Assembly: GCA_963920665.1 (NCBI GenBank)
Contig: OY987269.1
Location: 20,834,501-20,898,500 of the forward strand
DNA: 64,000 nt
Direction: 5' to 3'
Source: Straminergon stramineum
Lineage: Eukaryota; Streptophyta; Bryopsida; Hypnales; Calliergonaceae
Shown: positions 36,931 to 49,132 of the stretch, piece by piece
Numbering within the stretch: position 1 is the first letter of the stretch
Layout of the letters: the number at the start of each line of letters is the position of its first letter
Program-made: the position numbers and the translations under genes
The notes under the pieces: model-generated
What the model saw: the letters and a program-made list of their open reading frames with translations, nothing else
Database searches by the model: none
Told to the model about the DNA's origin: nothing

Positions 36931-39860
36931 ATGAGTCTCTGTGTGCAAGAGCGGGATAGGAGTGGCGGTATGCTTGATTCTCTGATTCCCTCGAAAGGCT
37001 TTCACGGACCCGTGAGCGGGAAAGTGGATTTTGTGAGGTCCAGGAAGAGTCACTATTCTGAAGTGTAAGTACTTTGATTTTTCATGTCAAGACATGGCTT
37101 GCCCATCTGTGTGATGTTCAACCCCTCTCTCCTGGAATGATACCCTTCTCACTTCTGAGATGTGCATTTGTGACAGGCCTGACCAGGACACGTTGGAAGT
37201 CGGGTGGCACGATAATGGACATTTAGACATGCAGGGTCAAAGTAGCAAATGTAGCAAGTCGCAGTGGCAGTACACTGGTTGGAGTAGTGGACAGGAAATT
37301 GAAGATGGAGTGACCCCATGTAAACCCACGATTTTGAAGTCCCATGCGTCTCTGGAGGATGTGGTGATTGACACCACCACGGAATCCCAGCATGTTCATC
37401 AACAGAACAGCGATGTCGTCGACGACGAGATGGTGTCGTGGTTACAGTATCCTCTGGATGCGACTTTGGAGAGGAGCTACTGCTCGGAGTTTTTCGGAGA
37501 GCCTCCAGAGTCCAATACGCAGTTGCTGAAGGAATCTTTTAACCATGGAGCCGTTACCCGGACCATGCGCCCTCCGCATTCAGGATCACCAGGACATGAT
37601 GCTGCAAGTGTCAGAGCTGCGACTGCAGATGCGGCCATGATGCTTGGGGCTGGCCGTGCTGCCGGCGTTTTACCACAAGTTGGAGCTGAAGCTTTCAGCA
37701 AAGTGCGCACCCTGCACTCGTTGCAACCGTCCTCAACTCTGACCAAATGGCCTCAATCGATGAATGGTGGCTCTAATATGGTCGTGAATGCGAATTCTGC
37801 GGGCACGAAAACATCCCCTTCAGCATCCCAATCCAATCCTATGTTACCCCCCAAAATGCAGCCTGTAACCCCTCACCAGTCTCCGCCAGGGAATCGACCA
37901 GGTTCCATGAACTTTTCGCATTTCTCCAGGCCGGCTGCGATGGTGAAAGCGAATTTGCACAGCCTGGCGGGGTCCTTGCATCCCATCGCTGCGCCGCCGT
38001 CCAATGGTCGGTTGAAGCAGCAGACGGGAAGGCCAATGACGGAGACATGTACTTCGACCTGTTCTTCGATCTCGGAGTCCAACACAGCAGGGCAGGAGGT
38101 GAAGGTGCAACTGGGAGTCTCGGAGAGGGAGCATAGCAATGGCTTGGAAGATTCTAGATGGCAAGCTGCACCTCAGCCGGCGCCAGCGAAGGATCTGGTA
38201 TCAGGAGGCGAATGTAAGAGTACTTCTCCTGTGGATATGGATACTTGCCGCTCGCAGGTGTCACTCGTGACGTCGTCTGGGAAAGGAGTGTCACATGTTA
38301 CCCAGCACCCTGATATTCAGGAGCCTACTATCACATCCTCTTCAGGCGGATATGGGACCAGTGCGGAAAGACCTAAAGAGACCTCAGCGAACACCAAAAG
38401 GAAGTCAAGCGAGAGGGAAGATGCGGAATGTCAGAGTGAGGTATGTAATTTACCTCATTTCCATTCACAATCAGGCAATGCCGTGACAAGATTTTTCTGC
38501 CTTTCTCCTGTGGAATTGCTGTTCAATTCGTCATCATGTACTGACTTGTTTTTGTTGTACATGACAGGATGGAGAAGACGAGTCAGTGGATACAAAGAAA
38601 CCTGTAGCTGGTCGTGGAAGTACAACCAAAAGAAGTAGGGCTGCCGAAGTTCACAACCAGTCGGAAAGAGTAAGTGAACGTTATCGTCTCTGTCTTGGAT
38701 TTTCTCCATGGTAAAATAATCCATGTGTGTTTGGTATGCTTGAGGAAGCCAAGTTCCTGTGGGCAAATACTCACTTGTCCTATGGTTTCGCTTTGCAGCG
38801 GCGAAGGGACAGAATCAACGAGAAGATGAGAGCCTTGCAAGAGCTTATACCGAACTCTAACAAGGTGTGTTCTCTATAATCTTCAATGTTATTCAGATTG
38901 TCATGTCCTTGTGCAGGGCATATCTGCTGATTTGTGATGTAATCTATGGCTTATCTTCCGTTCTCTTCTATTTCCACTTTCATGCTCATTTTAATACACT
39001 TAACGATGCTTGTATTTCAGACTGACAAGGCATCTATGCTGGACGAGGCGATCGAGTACCTGAAAATGCTCCAGGTCCAGCTCCAGGTATTTGTTCGTCA
39101 GAAAGCTTTTTCACCAATTGGCTGCTTCACAACCTTCAGGATGTTCGGATGTGGTTTCGCGGAGTGCTTGTGACAATTTGAAAATGCTAATTTCCCTTCT
39201 TTGTTCAATCAGATGATGTCAATGAGGACAGGTATGACCTTGCCACCAATGGTGGTACCTACTGGGTTGCAACAGCACATGCAGATGCCGCAGATGGCAG
39301 GCATGCCATCGATGGGAATGGGCATGGGGATGGTGCAAATGGGCCTTGGCATGGGAATGATGGATATGGGAGTCTCTGCTCCAGGGCGGGCAGTAATGCC
39401 CATGCAATCTCACGCAGGTCCATCCCTCAATGGCAACATGGGAAGTGGATCCTCGTTGGTCGATGTGCATGACTTCCGCTATCAAACGCCTAGTGGCGTC
39501 ATGGATTCTTACAGCGCTTACATTGCTCGTCAGCATCAGCCTATGCAGATGAATTCGGTTAGATACCTGAAATCGCCTTCGCACATTGTATTTTGCTGCG
39601 GAATTAATCTTTTACAAACCTTTTAATGCGTCTGTCAGTGCTTGTGGTCTGAAGACTTGTGGTACGATCTGCAGGCTTTAGGAATGGATAAGTATAATGC
39701 TTACTTGCTGCAGCAGCACCAAATTCAGCAGCACCAGCAACAACATCAGCAACATCAGCAACATCAGCAGCAGCAGCAACATCAGCAACTCCAACCACAT
39801 CAGCAGCACCAACAGCACCATCAACAGACTCCTAACATGAATGGGGGTCCGCCTCATTAA
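36931..39860 (+). CDS. Phytochrome-interacting-factor-like bHLH transcription factor, seven exons
   Basis: Exons 36931-37064, 37177-38440, 38568-38669, 38799-38864, 39021-39086, 39213-39557 and 39675-39860 give 720 residues; all junctions are GT-AG and the frame is continuous. The bHLH (about 487-544) has basic KRSRAAEVHNQSERRRRDRINEKM with the G-box-reading His495, Glu499 and Arg503. The helices (LQELIPNSNK, then TDKASMLDEAIEYLKMLQ) are the PIF-type signature. The usual HNLSER reads HNQSER. Other PIF hallmarks are DDEMVSWLQYPLD (about 127-139), NFSHFSRPA (about 290-298), and a Met/Gly-rich segment after MMSMRTGMTLPP. The tail is a Gln/His-rich repeat (about 671-710). Near residues 47-66, where the APB phytochrome-B-binding motif should be, the text is LEVGWHDNGHLDMQGQ: Trp and Asn-Gly are kept, Leu is Val, Gln is His, and one residue is extra. 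PIFs bind G-boxes as dimers in the nucleus and are repressed by light-activated phytochrome. DNA binding looks intact; phytochrome binding is doubtful. The start is the first ATG after an in-frame stop; Met14 is a possible alternative. Confidence 0.92.
39719..39836 (+). repeat. CAG/CAA/CAT trinucleotide repeat in the last PIF-like exon
   Basis: A run of Gln and His codons encodes the Gln/His-rich tail. Mixed CAG, CAA and CAT/CAC codons suggest replication slippage with later interruption. Length variation between individuals would be expected. Confidence 0.85.
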
Positions 39861-42800
39861 CGGTAGGACTTTTTTTCGTATACCGAAAGTGTAGGGCAGG
39901 GTCGGCAACTCTCTGTCGAATATTAAGGGTCGACAGATGCTAGAATTATTTTGCCAATATTCTTTCTTTCACCACACAATTTTTTTGTTGAAAGAATGAA
40001 TTCCCTAAAACTGCGGCATATATTTTCATAATCATTTTCCGCCGACCCTGGCCTGCTACTACGGTTATTTGTATGTCTCATATAACCAGCCCTGAATGCA
40101 TGTCTTGGGTGTGGCGATTGTGGAAAGGATGGATGTTGTTGTATTGCAGGTCAAAGGCAGTCCGCCAAAGCTCTTGTTAACCCCTGAAGTACGAAGGTGT
40201 CTAATTTTGGTATATGATCTTTTAGCAGTTTTGAGTAGGTCTTATGGGTCCATTTTGACCAGCACACAATGTGGCAGTGATATTATAAAATTTGGTCTCC
40301 TCTGTTTTGTATTTTGCACAGCACGGTCCTTGGAATTGGTCATTTCCTTACCATGAATCCGTGGTCATTCTGCTTGAAACAGGTGATGGAAAGCTGTCAA
40401 GTGTGGAAATTGGTGCAGCCTTGTAACAAAAGTGGAATGTAAAGGTGGTGGTTCTCTAGGAATGGCGGTAAGAAGTTGGACAGGTGTTAACCCCTTCTAT
40501 ACAGCGGGTTGAATTCAAGCTGAAGAGTTTCGAGCACGAAGATGGTGAAGAGAGCTGGTACTGTTTCAGTGTAATTTCTGCACTTGCAATCCTTCTCACT
40601 GGAAAGATTGAGCAGATTATGGGCTTAGGCTATTAAACAGTGGTTATGGTCGCTGCCAATCCAGTCTGGAGTTTTCAGCAGAATCAGGGGGTCCGCAAGA
40701 AGAATTGATGGCGTTCAAGTAACTCATATATATTTTTCGGCAGTTTATCCAAAGAGTCTTAAGTGAGATTTGTGTCAGTAGTCAAAGTCTGAGGAAGCGG
40801 AATTGTATCCATGATCGCCATCAGTCTCTTGCAGAATATATTGATGACCTTGCACGCCCAAGAATAATGTGCACTGTCTCTTCGGTATTTCAACCCTGCA
40901 TTTCATGCTGTGTTGTAGATTATTTCATTCTTGGATTGAAAATCCAGTAAACTTGTAGTTTCAGAAGTGAAAGTCATTATGGTAATGAACGCAATTTTGC
41001 AATCTTTCTCACATCTGCGTCAAGCAGTCAGTTATGCATATATCTATCTCACAAGGAATGGGGTATTCTGGAGCAGATCTTTTCGTCGCACAATGCGAGG
41101 TGTTGGTTGTGGGTTGGTGCCCATAGTTCACAAATGTAGGTTTGATTATGGTTACTTGAGTAGTGCTAATTCCACTCTGTAGTTTTTGTATTCGCTCCCA
41201 CTGTACTGTGCAGTGGTGTGGGGTATTGGACAGATGTCCATAGTTCACAGTTTTAGTTGAAGTTTTGAATGCAGATTGCTTAGTATATTATAAAAGGCTC
41301 TTTTGTAGTTCCTTTATTTTCTAAGACTACGATGTGCACTTCAGTGTGTACTTCAGTGTGATCTGGAACAACTGGATTCAATGCATGCTGTTTCTGAAAA
41401 GGAGAGAAATCTCGCTCGTATGGGTCGGTGACTTATGGTTCCTAATGATTCTAGAAAACCTTTTCAGTGAGATTGCAACTAGCTTTGTTCCCAGAAGCCT
41501 TGCCACAACCTTCGACCAAATCTTTTAACTGGTGTTCGTTTCACTTTCTGAAGCAGTTTCATAGTCGCATTGTCCTTAACCCAATGATGACCGGCTACTG
41601 TACTCAACTACGGAGTACTGAACTGACGGGGCCTCGAATGATGACGTTGGAGTCTGCTTTTTCCACAGATATCTCATTCTGCGGAGTTATCACCGGCACT
41701 CGTGGAGAGTGAATAGAGATTGAAAGTTTTTATTTATTAAAAAGTAACCTGATTATTTCTTTTCGATTTTCAGGTCCTCAGAAACTGAGGACCTGAACTG
41801 ATGATTGGAAGATTTTCCTATTCTCAACTTTCCCCTACTGAGGCAGGGAATGTTATTACAGCCACAAACTCACCCACTCACCCCTGGATTCTTTCATCTC
41901 TTGTCCATCTCTTTTTTCACTCGAAACAAAAGAAGTTGATGCCTCTTTTAATGTTGGACTTCATTACTTTCTACTGTAGAAGTAGAATGTCCACTCTGCA
42001 AGTTACAGTCCATTATAGTAATTTTCGAAGACTACTTTTATTATTCAAAAATTGTAATAGTTGGTGTCGTTTATCTATTGGCACATCTTCTTCCGTCCTT
42101 GAAGCTTCCTGAATTGATCTTTGTTACTTTTGCTCCTTTGCGTTGTATTCACGATCAAGTCTAATGGACACGAAACCACCAAAATACATGAACTGTGCGT
42201 GGTCTCATTCATGTACCTTAGAGATTCCTTTCTTTTGGGGTGTAGCTGAGTACTGGACTGTAATGACTGGAGGATAAGTCTGCAAGTCTTTTTCCTTTTG
42301 TCCTCTTTTTGTTGGATACTTGGAATTTTTCATGCTACACTATTTACTTTTTTATTTTTATTATTCTTTTATTTTTATGCTTTTTTATTTATTTTTCATG
42401 CAAGACTATGGAAAGTAGGAATTTATTCATGGTTTTAAGGGCCCAATAGTTGATTGAAATTATTAGGGTACTATTTGTGGTAGCCAGTCAGGGACGGAAG
42501 ATAGATTGCAGGAATCGTCCGGCCTCATCCACAACAGCCAGCCAGCCAGTCACAACGTCATCAGGTCCGCAGGCGGAGAATCAAACGGAGGACCTGGATT
42601 CCACTCCAGTCGACCTTTTGCTTTGCTGGGCTCTGTCTGTCGAGTGTCAACGTTCGTGAAAACCGCCGTTTCTCCCGTTTCTTCCTGGTAGAGCATCGCC
42701 ACCGTTTAGCAAGAAATGTGACTCGGCAAAGGAGTTGTGCAGTGTTGACTTCGTGGATTTAGACACAGTGTTTTGTTGGTCCCCCACTCTTCCACGCCAT

Positions 42801-43154
42801 AGCACTGCAGTATGATTTTATTTGCAATACTGTTCATGCACGTGTCATGTTGCCCGGCTTCCTCGCATCCTAACAAGGTAGATAAGACAAAAAGCTACCA
42901 ATTGTTCCTCGAGGATACCCCAAATTGCAGCTCAGTATATGGGAAGATGATGTGCCACATGATGAATTTCAGTGGGCCGGCCAAAATTTCAGCGTTCTTG
43001 AGTCCACAGTGGGAGGCTACATCGCTTCTGGGCCTAGCAGTTGCCGAGCCAGGCCCATATATTGGGCAACAATGGCAATGCTCTTACAACGGAGTGTGTG
43101 CCCACGGAGTCAATCTTCAAAAGATCTTTCACTCTCTTTGTCTTTGTGATGATC
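39861..43154. other. 3' region of the PIF-like gene and gene-free DNA
   Basis: It begins with the 3' UTR, whose poly(A) site I cannot place. Two TTAA|CCCC left ends like those of the TTAA family occur at 40177 and 40487, without recognisable right partners. A GC-balanced patch at about 42480-43140 contains a frame of 126 codons with a hydrophobic N-terminus (42812-43192). It matches nothing and is crossed by an equally open second frame, so I do not call it. Confidence 0.4.
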
Positions 43155-43321
43155 ACATTTGGCATAAGTTATGCAATTTCTATCCAAAATAAAAGAAGTG
43201 CCACATGTCATCTTGTGATTGGTTTAGGATGGCATTGACCTCTCAAATTTGGCATAAAATAAGCAATTTTTTTCCCAAAAATGTGCCACACATCTTGTAA
43301 TTGGTTTAGGATGGCATTGAC
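43155..43321 (+). repeat. Tandem ~75-90-bp repeat interrupted by the hAT insertion
   Basis: Two units of 'atttggcataa..aagcaattt...gccaca...cttgt.attggtttaggatggcattgac' lie head to tail here (about 43155-43240 and 43245-43321). A third unit ('aatttggcataaattaagc...') begins at about 48295, directly after the hAT element. The original array was therefore split by the transposon. Confidence 0.8.
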
Positions 43322-46300
43322 CAGCGTTCCCAAAACCTAAGACCGTGATTTCACAGCATATGCTATTCCCGTGAAAAAAGGGAGCTATTTCTGCGACTTG
43401 CAATTGTATTGGTAGGAGGCAACAACGATTTTTGGAAAAAAAGAGTGGAATTTTAGATAACTCTTATTTTTTTAAGAAGAAAGCAAGTTGCAACACCTCA
43501 AATTTTTTTTTGTGGCAAGCTTGCTAACTCTAAACTTTTGTTGTGAATGAAACTACTAAACATAAATCATTCAATGTCAAGCACTGGCGAAATGTACTCA
43601 AGAATGATGTTGGAGTGTTCACTTTATATTCATGCACATGGATAATTTCTTGAAAAATGCACAAATTATTTGCAAGTTGTCATTCTATAATTCTACAACA
43701 AACAATCACTAACTTTCTGCAGAAAACACTATCACTAACAAGGGAATTGAACCCTTCTTGCAAATAGCAAGACTGCCCAAATTTTGCAGTGTTAGTGATC
43801 TACACACAATACAAACAAGACACATTAGAAGGGTTAGATTCAGAAATAAGAACTCTATGATGCTGATTCTCCAAGTCTCCAAGGCCACAGCTTCAAGTCT
43901 CCGTCATGCAACAGTACCGCTACCTCTCTCGTACTGTCCCAACTCGAACTGAGCAAAATGCACCGCAGAGCTTCCCAGTCAAGGGCAACTTGAATAGTAG
44001 AACCGGTCCTATCTCATGAAAACTAAGGAAAAGAGAAACTCTGGAATTCAAGAGTTTTGCTAGGTATATTTGAGGATACTGATCCATTGGTACTACCACT
44101 AAATATCCCCTTTCCAGCCAACCTTCACAACACTTTTCCAAGAATGAATTGCTTCCCTATATGGAAAATTCTCTAGAGAAAAGTATTTTTGGCCAAACAT
44201 ATAAACAACAAGGGACAAGTGTTTTCCCAATCTATTCCTATGGCAAGACTTTAGGAACTTCAAAGTGGAAAAGCACCTCTCATCTTCAACACTCCCTAAC
44301 ACCAAAACACAACCAATTTCAACCAATTTGAAGTATTCCGATATAAGCTTACTCAAGTGCCGACTTTGTGACAACCTACACCACAATTTGATCATAGGAT
44401 TGATGTTTAAGGGCACTGCACAGGTTGCATCACAATTGGCCTTCATTGTGATCTTGAAAAGGCCTTGTTGGTTGTCAAGTTGAGAGGCTGAAAGCATTTC
44501 TGGGGTGGTGTATGGGATCCCTACATTGAGCACTTTTGCTTGATAGTAAAAACATTTTAGAACCGCCAAGTGCTATTGGAAACTCTCATCCGCCCCTTCC
44601 TATTTCCAATATTGTGGGTAAATAATCCGAAAGGCATCAAGGAGGTGCTACTGTGGAAACCTCCTATCTAATTCATCACAAAGTGATTGGGCCACCTCTA
44701 CACAAATACACAACAACTATAAGAAATCCAACAACACACATGTCCCTTAATAGATTTGAACTTCAAATGTGAACTCAATAAAAACAAACCTGCATTCTAA
44801 CATTTGCCTAATCCACAAAACGAGAACTTCAAAGCAAAACAAATATGCAATCCCAAATTGACTTGGGAAAAATGGGAACTTCAAAGCAAAACAAACCTGC
44901 CTTGCAAAATCTCCTATAAGAATTTGAAGTGAGAGCAACTCCTACTGTAAACTACAGAGTAACAAACATAGATTGACACCTTAAGGCTAGAACTTGTTCT
45001 AGTGAAGCTTACAAATTTAGACAACCCAAAAAAAAAAAGACACCAAGAAATTCAAAGGAACCAGTTACAAGTTTACACCATCAATATTAACAACAACAAC
45101 CCAAGCCATACAAACACTCAACTCATGTACTGAAAGTGAAACTAGGATTTGAAGAACTCAGAACTTACAACTGTGGACAGAAGTCCATTTTGAGAATCTA
45201 AATTTCAAATGTCGAACCTATCAAAGGGAATTCGATCACTACAATTTCACTGTTGATCTAAACTCCATGGTGACCTCAAGCAAAAATCAATTTCCACCAA
45301 AGTATATCATACAAAGTCAAAAACTACAAGAATGAAGGAAAGAGTCATAGTAGAAAAAGAACACAACTTAAGAACTGAAATTTAAAAAGCTAAAAGATTT
45401 TAGCAAAAAAAAAATGCAAAAAAAAATGCAAAAAAAAAAAGAATACAAAACAAAGATGATGGATCCCTTACCAGCAAATTGGAGTTCAATATTTGCCTAC
45501 ACGCGGACAAACTCCTCCTTAGTCACGAAAAGGTGCTCCCTGGTCTGCTTGTCGTGATAGCATGCAAAGACGTGGATATGGTCGAAATTGAAGAGTAGGT
45601 AGGCGACTCCGTCATTTCCAAGTAGCTACCTCCACTCCAGGGGAATTTTGTCACACTTAAGATTGACTAGGTCACTGTAGCATTTGAAGTCTGCCGTGGC
45701 AAAAACTGTGGAAGAATCGATGAACATTCTAGCCAAGTCATCTTGACAGACCTTTATGGCTGCATAAAGTCACACACAAAGACATCACGGTCTTGAGAAA
45801 GTTTAATCAAACAATGCACGGCATTGAGCATTGGAACAAAGCATGCCAAACTCAAAAGAACCTCAACATTGGCAAGGATATCAAACATAGTAGTAGTTGC
45901 CGAATTTGCCTTTTGCTTGGGTGCTGAAGACATGTTGACGCCCATCTTGACTAGTAGTGTCTTGTACTCTCCCATGATACGTTGAGTAGGACTTCTCATC
46001 AAAATCCAGCAAGTCTCCACGTTCCATAGCATCTTTTGCCCCTTAGTTTCTATGAGATTGGCTAGTTTCTGCAATTCACTGTGACGCTTGTTGTTGCGAT
46101 AGAAATAAGAGTAAACGGATTGGAAAAGATCCTCCAAGCAATTGACCATCGGGTAATTGGACATTGTTTCCACAACTAAGTTGATCCGATGACTGGCACA
46201 GCTTGCACCCAGGCTAAACGACACCCACTTGTCCCGAATCTAGGTAGTAATGCCCATCTTGGGGCCTTGAAAAGTCGAAACACCGTCAACCCCGAAGGAG

Positions 46301-48282
46301 ACCAGCTTAGAAGCGATCTCCTCACGGATGAGTCCTCCTTCTTCCAACAATGCAGACATGATAATGTTAGTTAAATGATCAGCAGTGCCGCTCTGTGAGA
46401 CACATGACAAGTGAAGAAGATGAGGAACTCTCTCCCATGATTCCATAGTATAGACATGGACTCCTATCCAAGACGTATTGTCAAGGGCAATAACCTCATC
46501 GGCACTGATAGAAATGACTCTTGCAGACTGAACGACGAACTTCAAGGCAGAGAGGATACAATTATGCAGATGCTTGTTCATTTCCCACCTAGTGGTCTCA
46601 GACCGGTGCTTTCTAGGCATACTTTTTACCTTCAGATGCCTCAACAAATACTGCTCTCGTTGATAGTTGCACTTAGGACGATTGTTACTTAAAATTTGAA
46701 ACAAAGTGGAGAATTGCACTCCCTTTCTTTTCAGTTTGCCCTCCAAGCCTGAAGCCAACTACTCCACAACAGTGCCGCCAAGCTTGTGCCCCGCCCACAA
46801 CTTGGGAAATTGTTGGTGTTTGCAATCCGGTTTCACAAAAGTGTCACCCTTCTTCAAGTGAGGAAACGGCACCCCATCTTCTTTGCACGTCTATTTTCCT
46901 TCGTGTTTCTTGAGATTGTCAACTTTTGGCACCATAATCTTCCTCCGCCCCGAAATTGTGGTGCAACATCGGCAAACAACACCAACTAGAGTTGAACTCC
47001 CCCTCTGCCCATGTGAACTTACACGCCCATACCTCCTGCCAACGTCGTGTGACAACAGTAGGGGCGGTCTTCCTCTTCTTCCTTGATGTCTTCACAGCCA
47101 TTGTTGTCTTCCTCTTCCTGGTTAGCTCGCCATTGCTTACAGTAGGATCAACAATCTCAGGTGACAACACACTTGCTTTAGAAGGTGGGCATCGCATCGA
47201 GGGAGAGATGGACTCGGACAATTGAGTTTCAAAAACATGAGTGACCTCCACGTTGATAACACCATCGCCCCCGGTCGGAGGAGTACTTAGACCATTCGAT
47301 GATAAATATTTTCCCAAGCCGTTTGAGTTGTAGTTGGACCTGAAGCAACGGACCTTGAAGTTTTCAGGTAATTTCAATCCGGGTGCCATGACTCGCTCAT
47401 ACACCTGCACCCTCACACCCTCAACCAATAGTACCATCTACAAACAAGTGCAAAGGAACAGAAGAAAAGGCAATTGAGAAGCATACACACAAACGCAAAA
47501 ACAAGAGCAAGAGAAGTGGTTCACAAATCAATGGAGAGCAATTCGCAGGGATCGCCAACAACAGTACAATGCACAACAAAAAAGGAACATAGAAGCACAG
47601 GTTCTGTCAAAGCAAGCCTGGATTTAATATTGCATGAATCGGAGCCTCCATTTCTGAATTGCAATTCAATGCAAGAGATCGTGAGCCCCCCACAAAATCA
47701 CCCGCAGCTAGGAAGTGGCGCCTCCACATTCAAAAACCATAGCTCTAACATTGAAAGCAAACAACGAAGGAAACAAATTTGAAACTATAGAATGATCCCA
47801 ATTCAAATCCACGAAGTGATGAAAGTTTTGTCACGAAGCCGTAGCATCAATCTCGAGAGCGCCAAAGTCACTACGATGGCACCACGACAGCAGTACAGCA
47901 CCAGAGTAGTATTAATGCTAAACGAGTACATGAGCAACAACATTAAGGCTAAAATTCTCTGAGTAAATGCAGAGAAGATGCTAATGGGGGAGAAGAAGTA
48001 GCTAAACCCTAAGCCCAAACCTTGGCTAACAGCAACCCTACGATGCGGCTGCCTTTGCTAGAAATCGACAATCCAGATTGAAGTACAGCTATTGGATGAA
48101 AAGCTAGTAGCAGATGAATGCTACATGGAAATTGGATGAATAGACATGATTGCGACTTTCTACGAACGAGGTGCAAAAATGTGCTCAAAATTTCAAAATT
48201 TCCTTCATTTCCACTATGTACATTTAGCACAACATTTTTTTGGTAGAACTGGAGAGAAATTTAGCCAGTTTAAAGATCGTTG
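43322..48282 (-). mobile_element. hAT transposon, ~4.96 kb, inactive
   Basis: The left end CAGCGTTCCCAAAAC and the right end, read inward on the other strand as CAACGATCTTTAAAC, agree at 10 of 15 positions. The flanking 8-mers are GCATTGAC (43314-43321) and GCGTTGAC (48283-48290), 7 of 8 identical, as expected for the 8-bp target duplication of hAT elements. The flanks rejoin into one tandem-repeat array. Inside, the minus strand holds fragments of a hAT transposase (listed separately). The decayed ends and broken gene show an old insertion. Confidence 0.8.
44099..47437 (-). pseudogene. Broken hAT transposase gene
   Basis: Read on the minus strand. 47437-46919 encodes a Lys/Arg-rich N-terminus leading to a decayed BED-zinc-finger-like region (WACKFTWAEGEF, and after a frameshift near 46920, NLKKHEGK and a TAG stop). 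46758-46240 and 46224-45754 lie in one frame separated by a TAG. They encode the catalytic core, with 'ISADEV', 'HLTNIIMSALLEEGGL' and 'CASHRINLVVETM'. A frameshift near 45760 lets the core continue (AIKVCQDDLARMF...) to about 45470, with two more stops, where a GTAAGG donor follows. 44569-44099 holds the hAT C-terminal dimerisation region, including LGSVEDERCFSTLKFLKS.RNRL, normally diagnostic for the superfamily. At least two frameshifts and four stops exclude an active product. The core resembles hAT proteins of the ZNF862/DUF4371-type group more than Ac. Confidence 0.85.
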
Positions 48283-48294
48283 GCGTTGACCTCT

Positions 48295-48372
48295 CAAATT
48301 TGGCATAAATTAAGCAATTTTTTCCCAAAAAATGTGCAACATGTCATCTTGTGATTGGTGTAAGGTAACATA
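48295..48372 (+). repeat. Third unit of the tandem repeat split by the hAT element
   Basis: 'aatttggcataaattaagcaattttttccc', then 'catcttgtgattggtgtaaggt', aligns with the units at 43155-43321. Confidence 0.8.
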
Positions 48373-49132
48373 GATCCCTCAAAATCTGATGTGGAAATTC
48401 AATTTTAGCACTTCCTTGTTTGATCTCATTGTACGTCACATACACTATATGTGAGATGAGATATTTTATTTCTAGTTTTTGAAGATAAAACCATATGTGT
48501 ACAATAAGTCACAATTTCTTTAGATTTTCTTGCAAAGATTTGAAATTAGTATAAGTGAATGCTTGAAGGAAAAATAAAGAAACATCATAGGTGTATATCT
48601 TTAAACGACTATATAATATGTACTCTTAAAAAAAAATTTGTAGTTCTTGGAACAAATCATTCTTTTAGTTTTTCTTTATCTATAGAGAAGCAAAGTAGTT
48701 TTGAATGTGACACTGAGTTACTGCAGGTTAGTAGAAATAGGTTTGCCGAAAGACATTGCAAGTATCAGTTTTCTCCGCAGCTTCAACAACACCTGTGGCT
48801 ACACTCGGATTTTTTGGGAGTCAGAACTCAACAACAGATGCACTGGAATTTGATTCACCCCTCCATGGGGAGTTTCTCTTGAGAGGCCTTCGGTCTCTCC
48901 TCCTTGCCCCTGGTGTTATGGGAGCTGATTCTGGATGTTAGTTGTGGAAAAGTACAAAAAATACCCTGTAGTAAATTAAAAAAATTAAAAATTGACGTCG
49001 AGGACTTTGTCCTTTGGTTTTGTGTATTGTTTCCCGTTATCAATGGAAATTGTCCATGTGTTTCAAAGAAAAAGAAAAAAATAACATTGCAAGTTTATTC
49101 TACTATGGGAAACAATATTCTACCTTGTTTAA
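48373..49132. other. Gene-free DNA
   Basis: No supportable gene. A frame of 107 codons (48559-48882) lacks family similarity and is crossed by another open frame. Confidence 0.45.

Noticed and set aside
42812..43192. 126-codon frame with a signal-peptide-like start
   Set aside because: A second frame through the same bases is equally open, the frame runs into the tandem repeat next to the hAT element, and nothing is recognisable.
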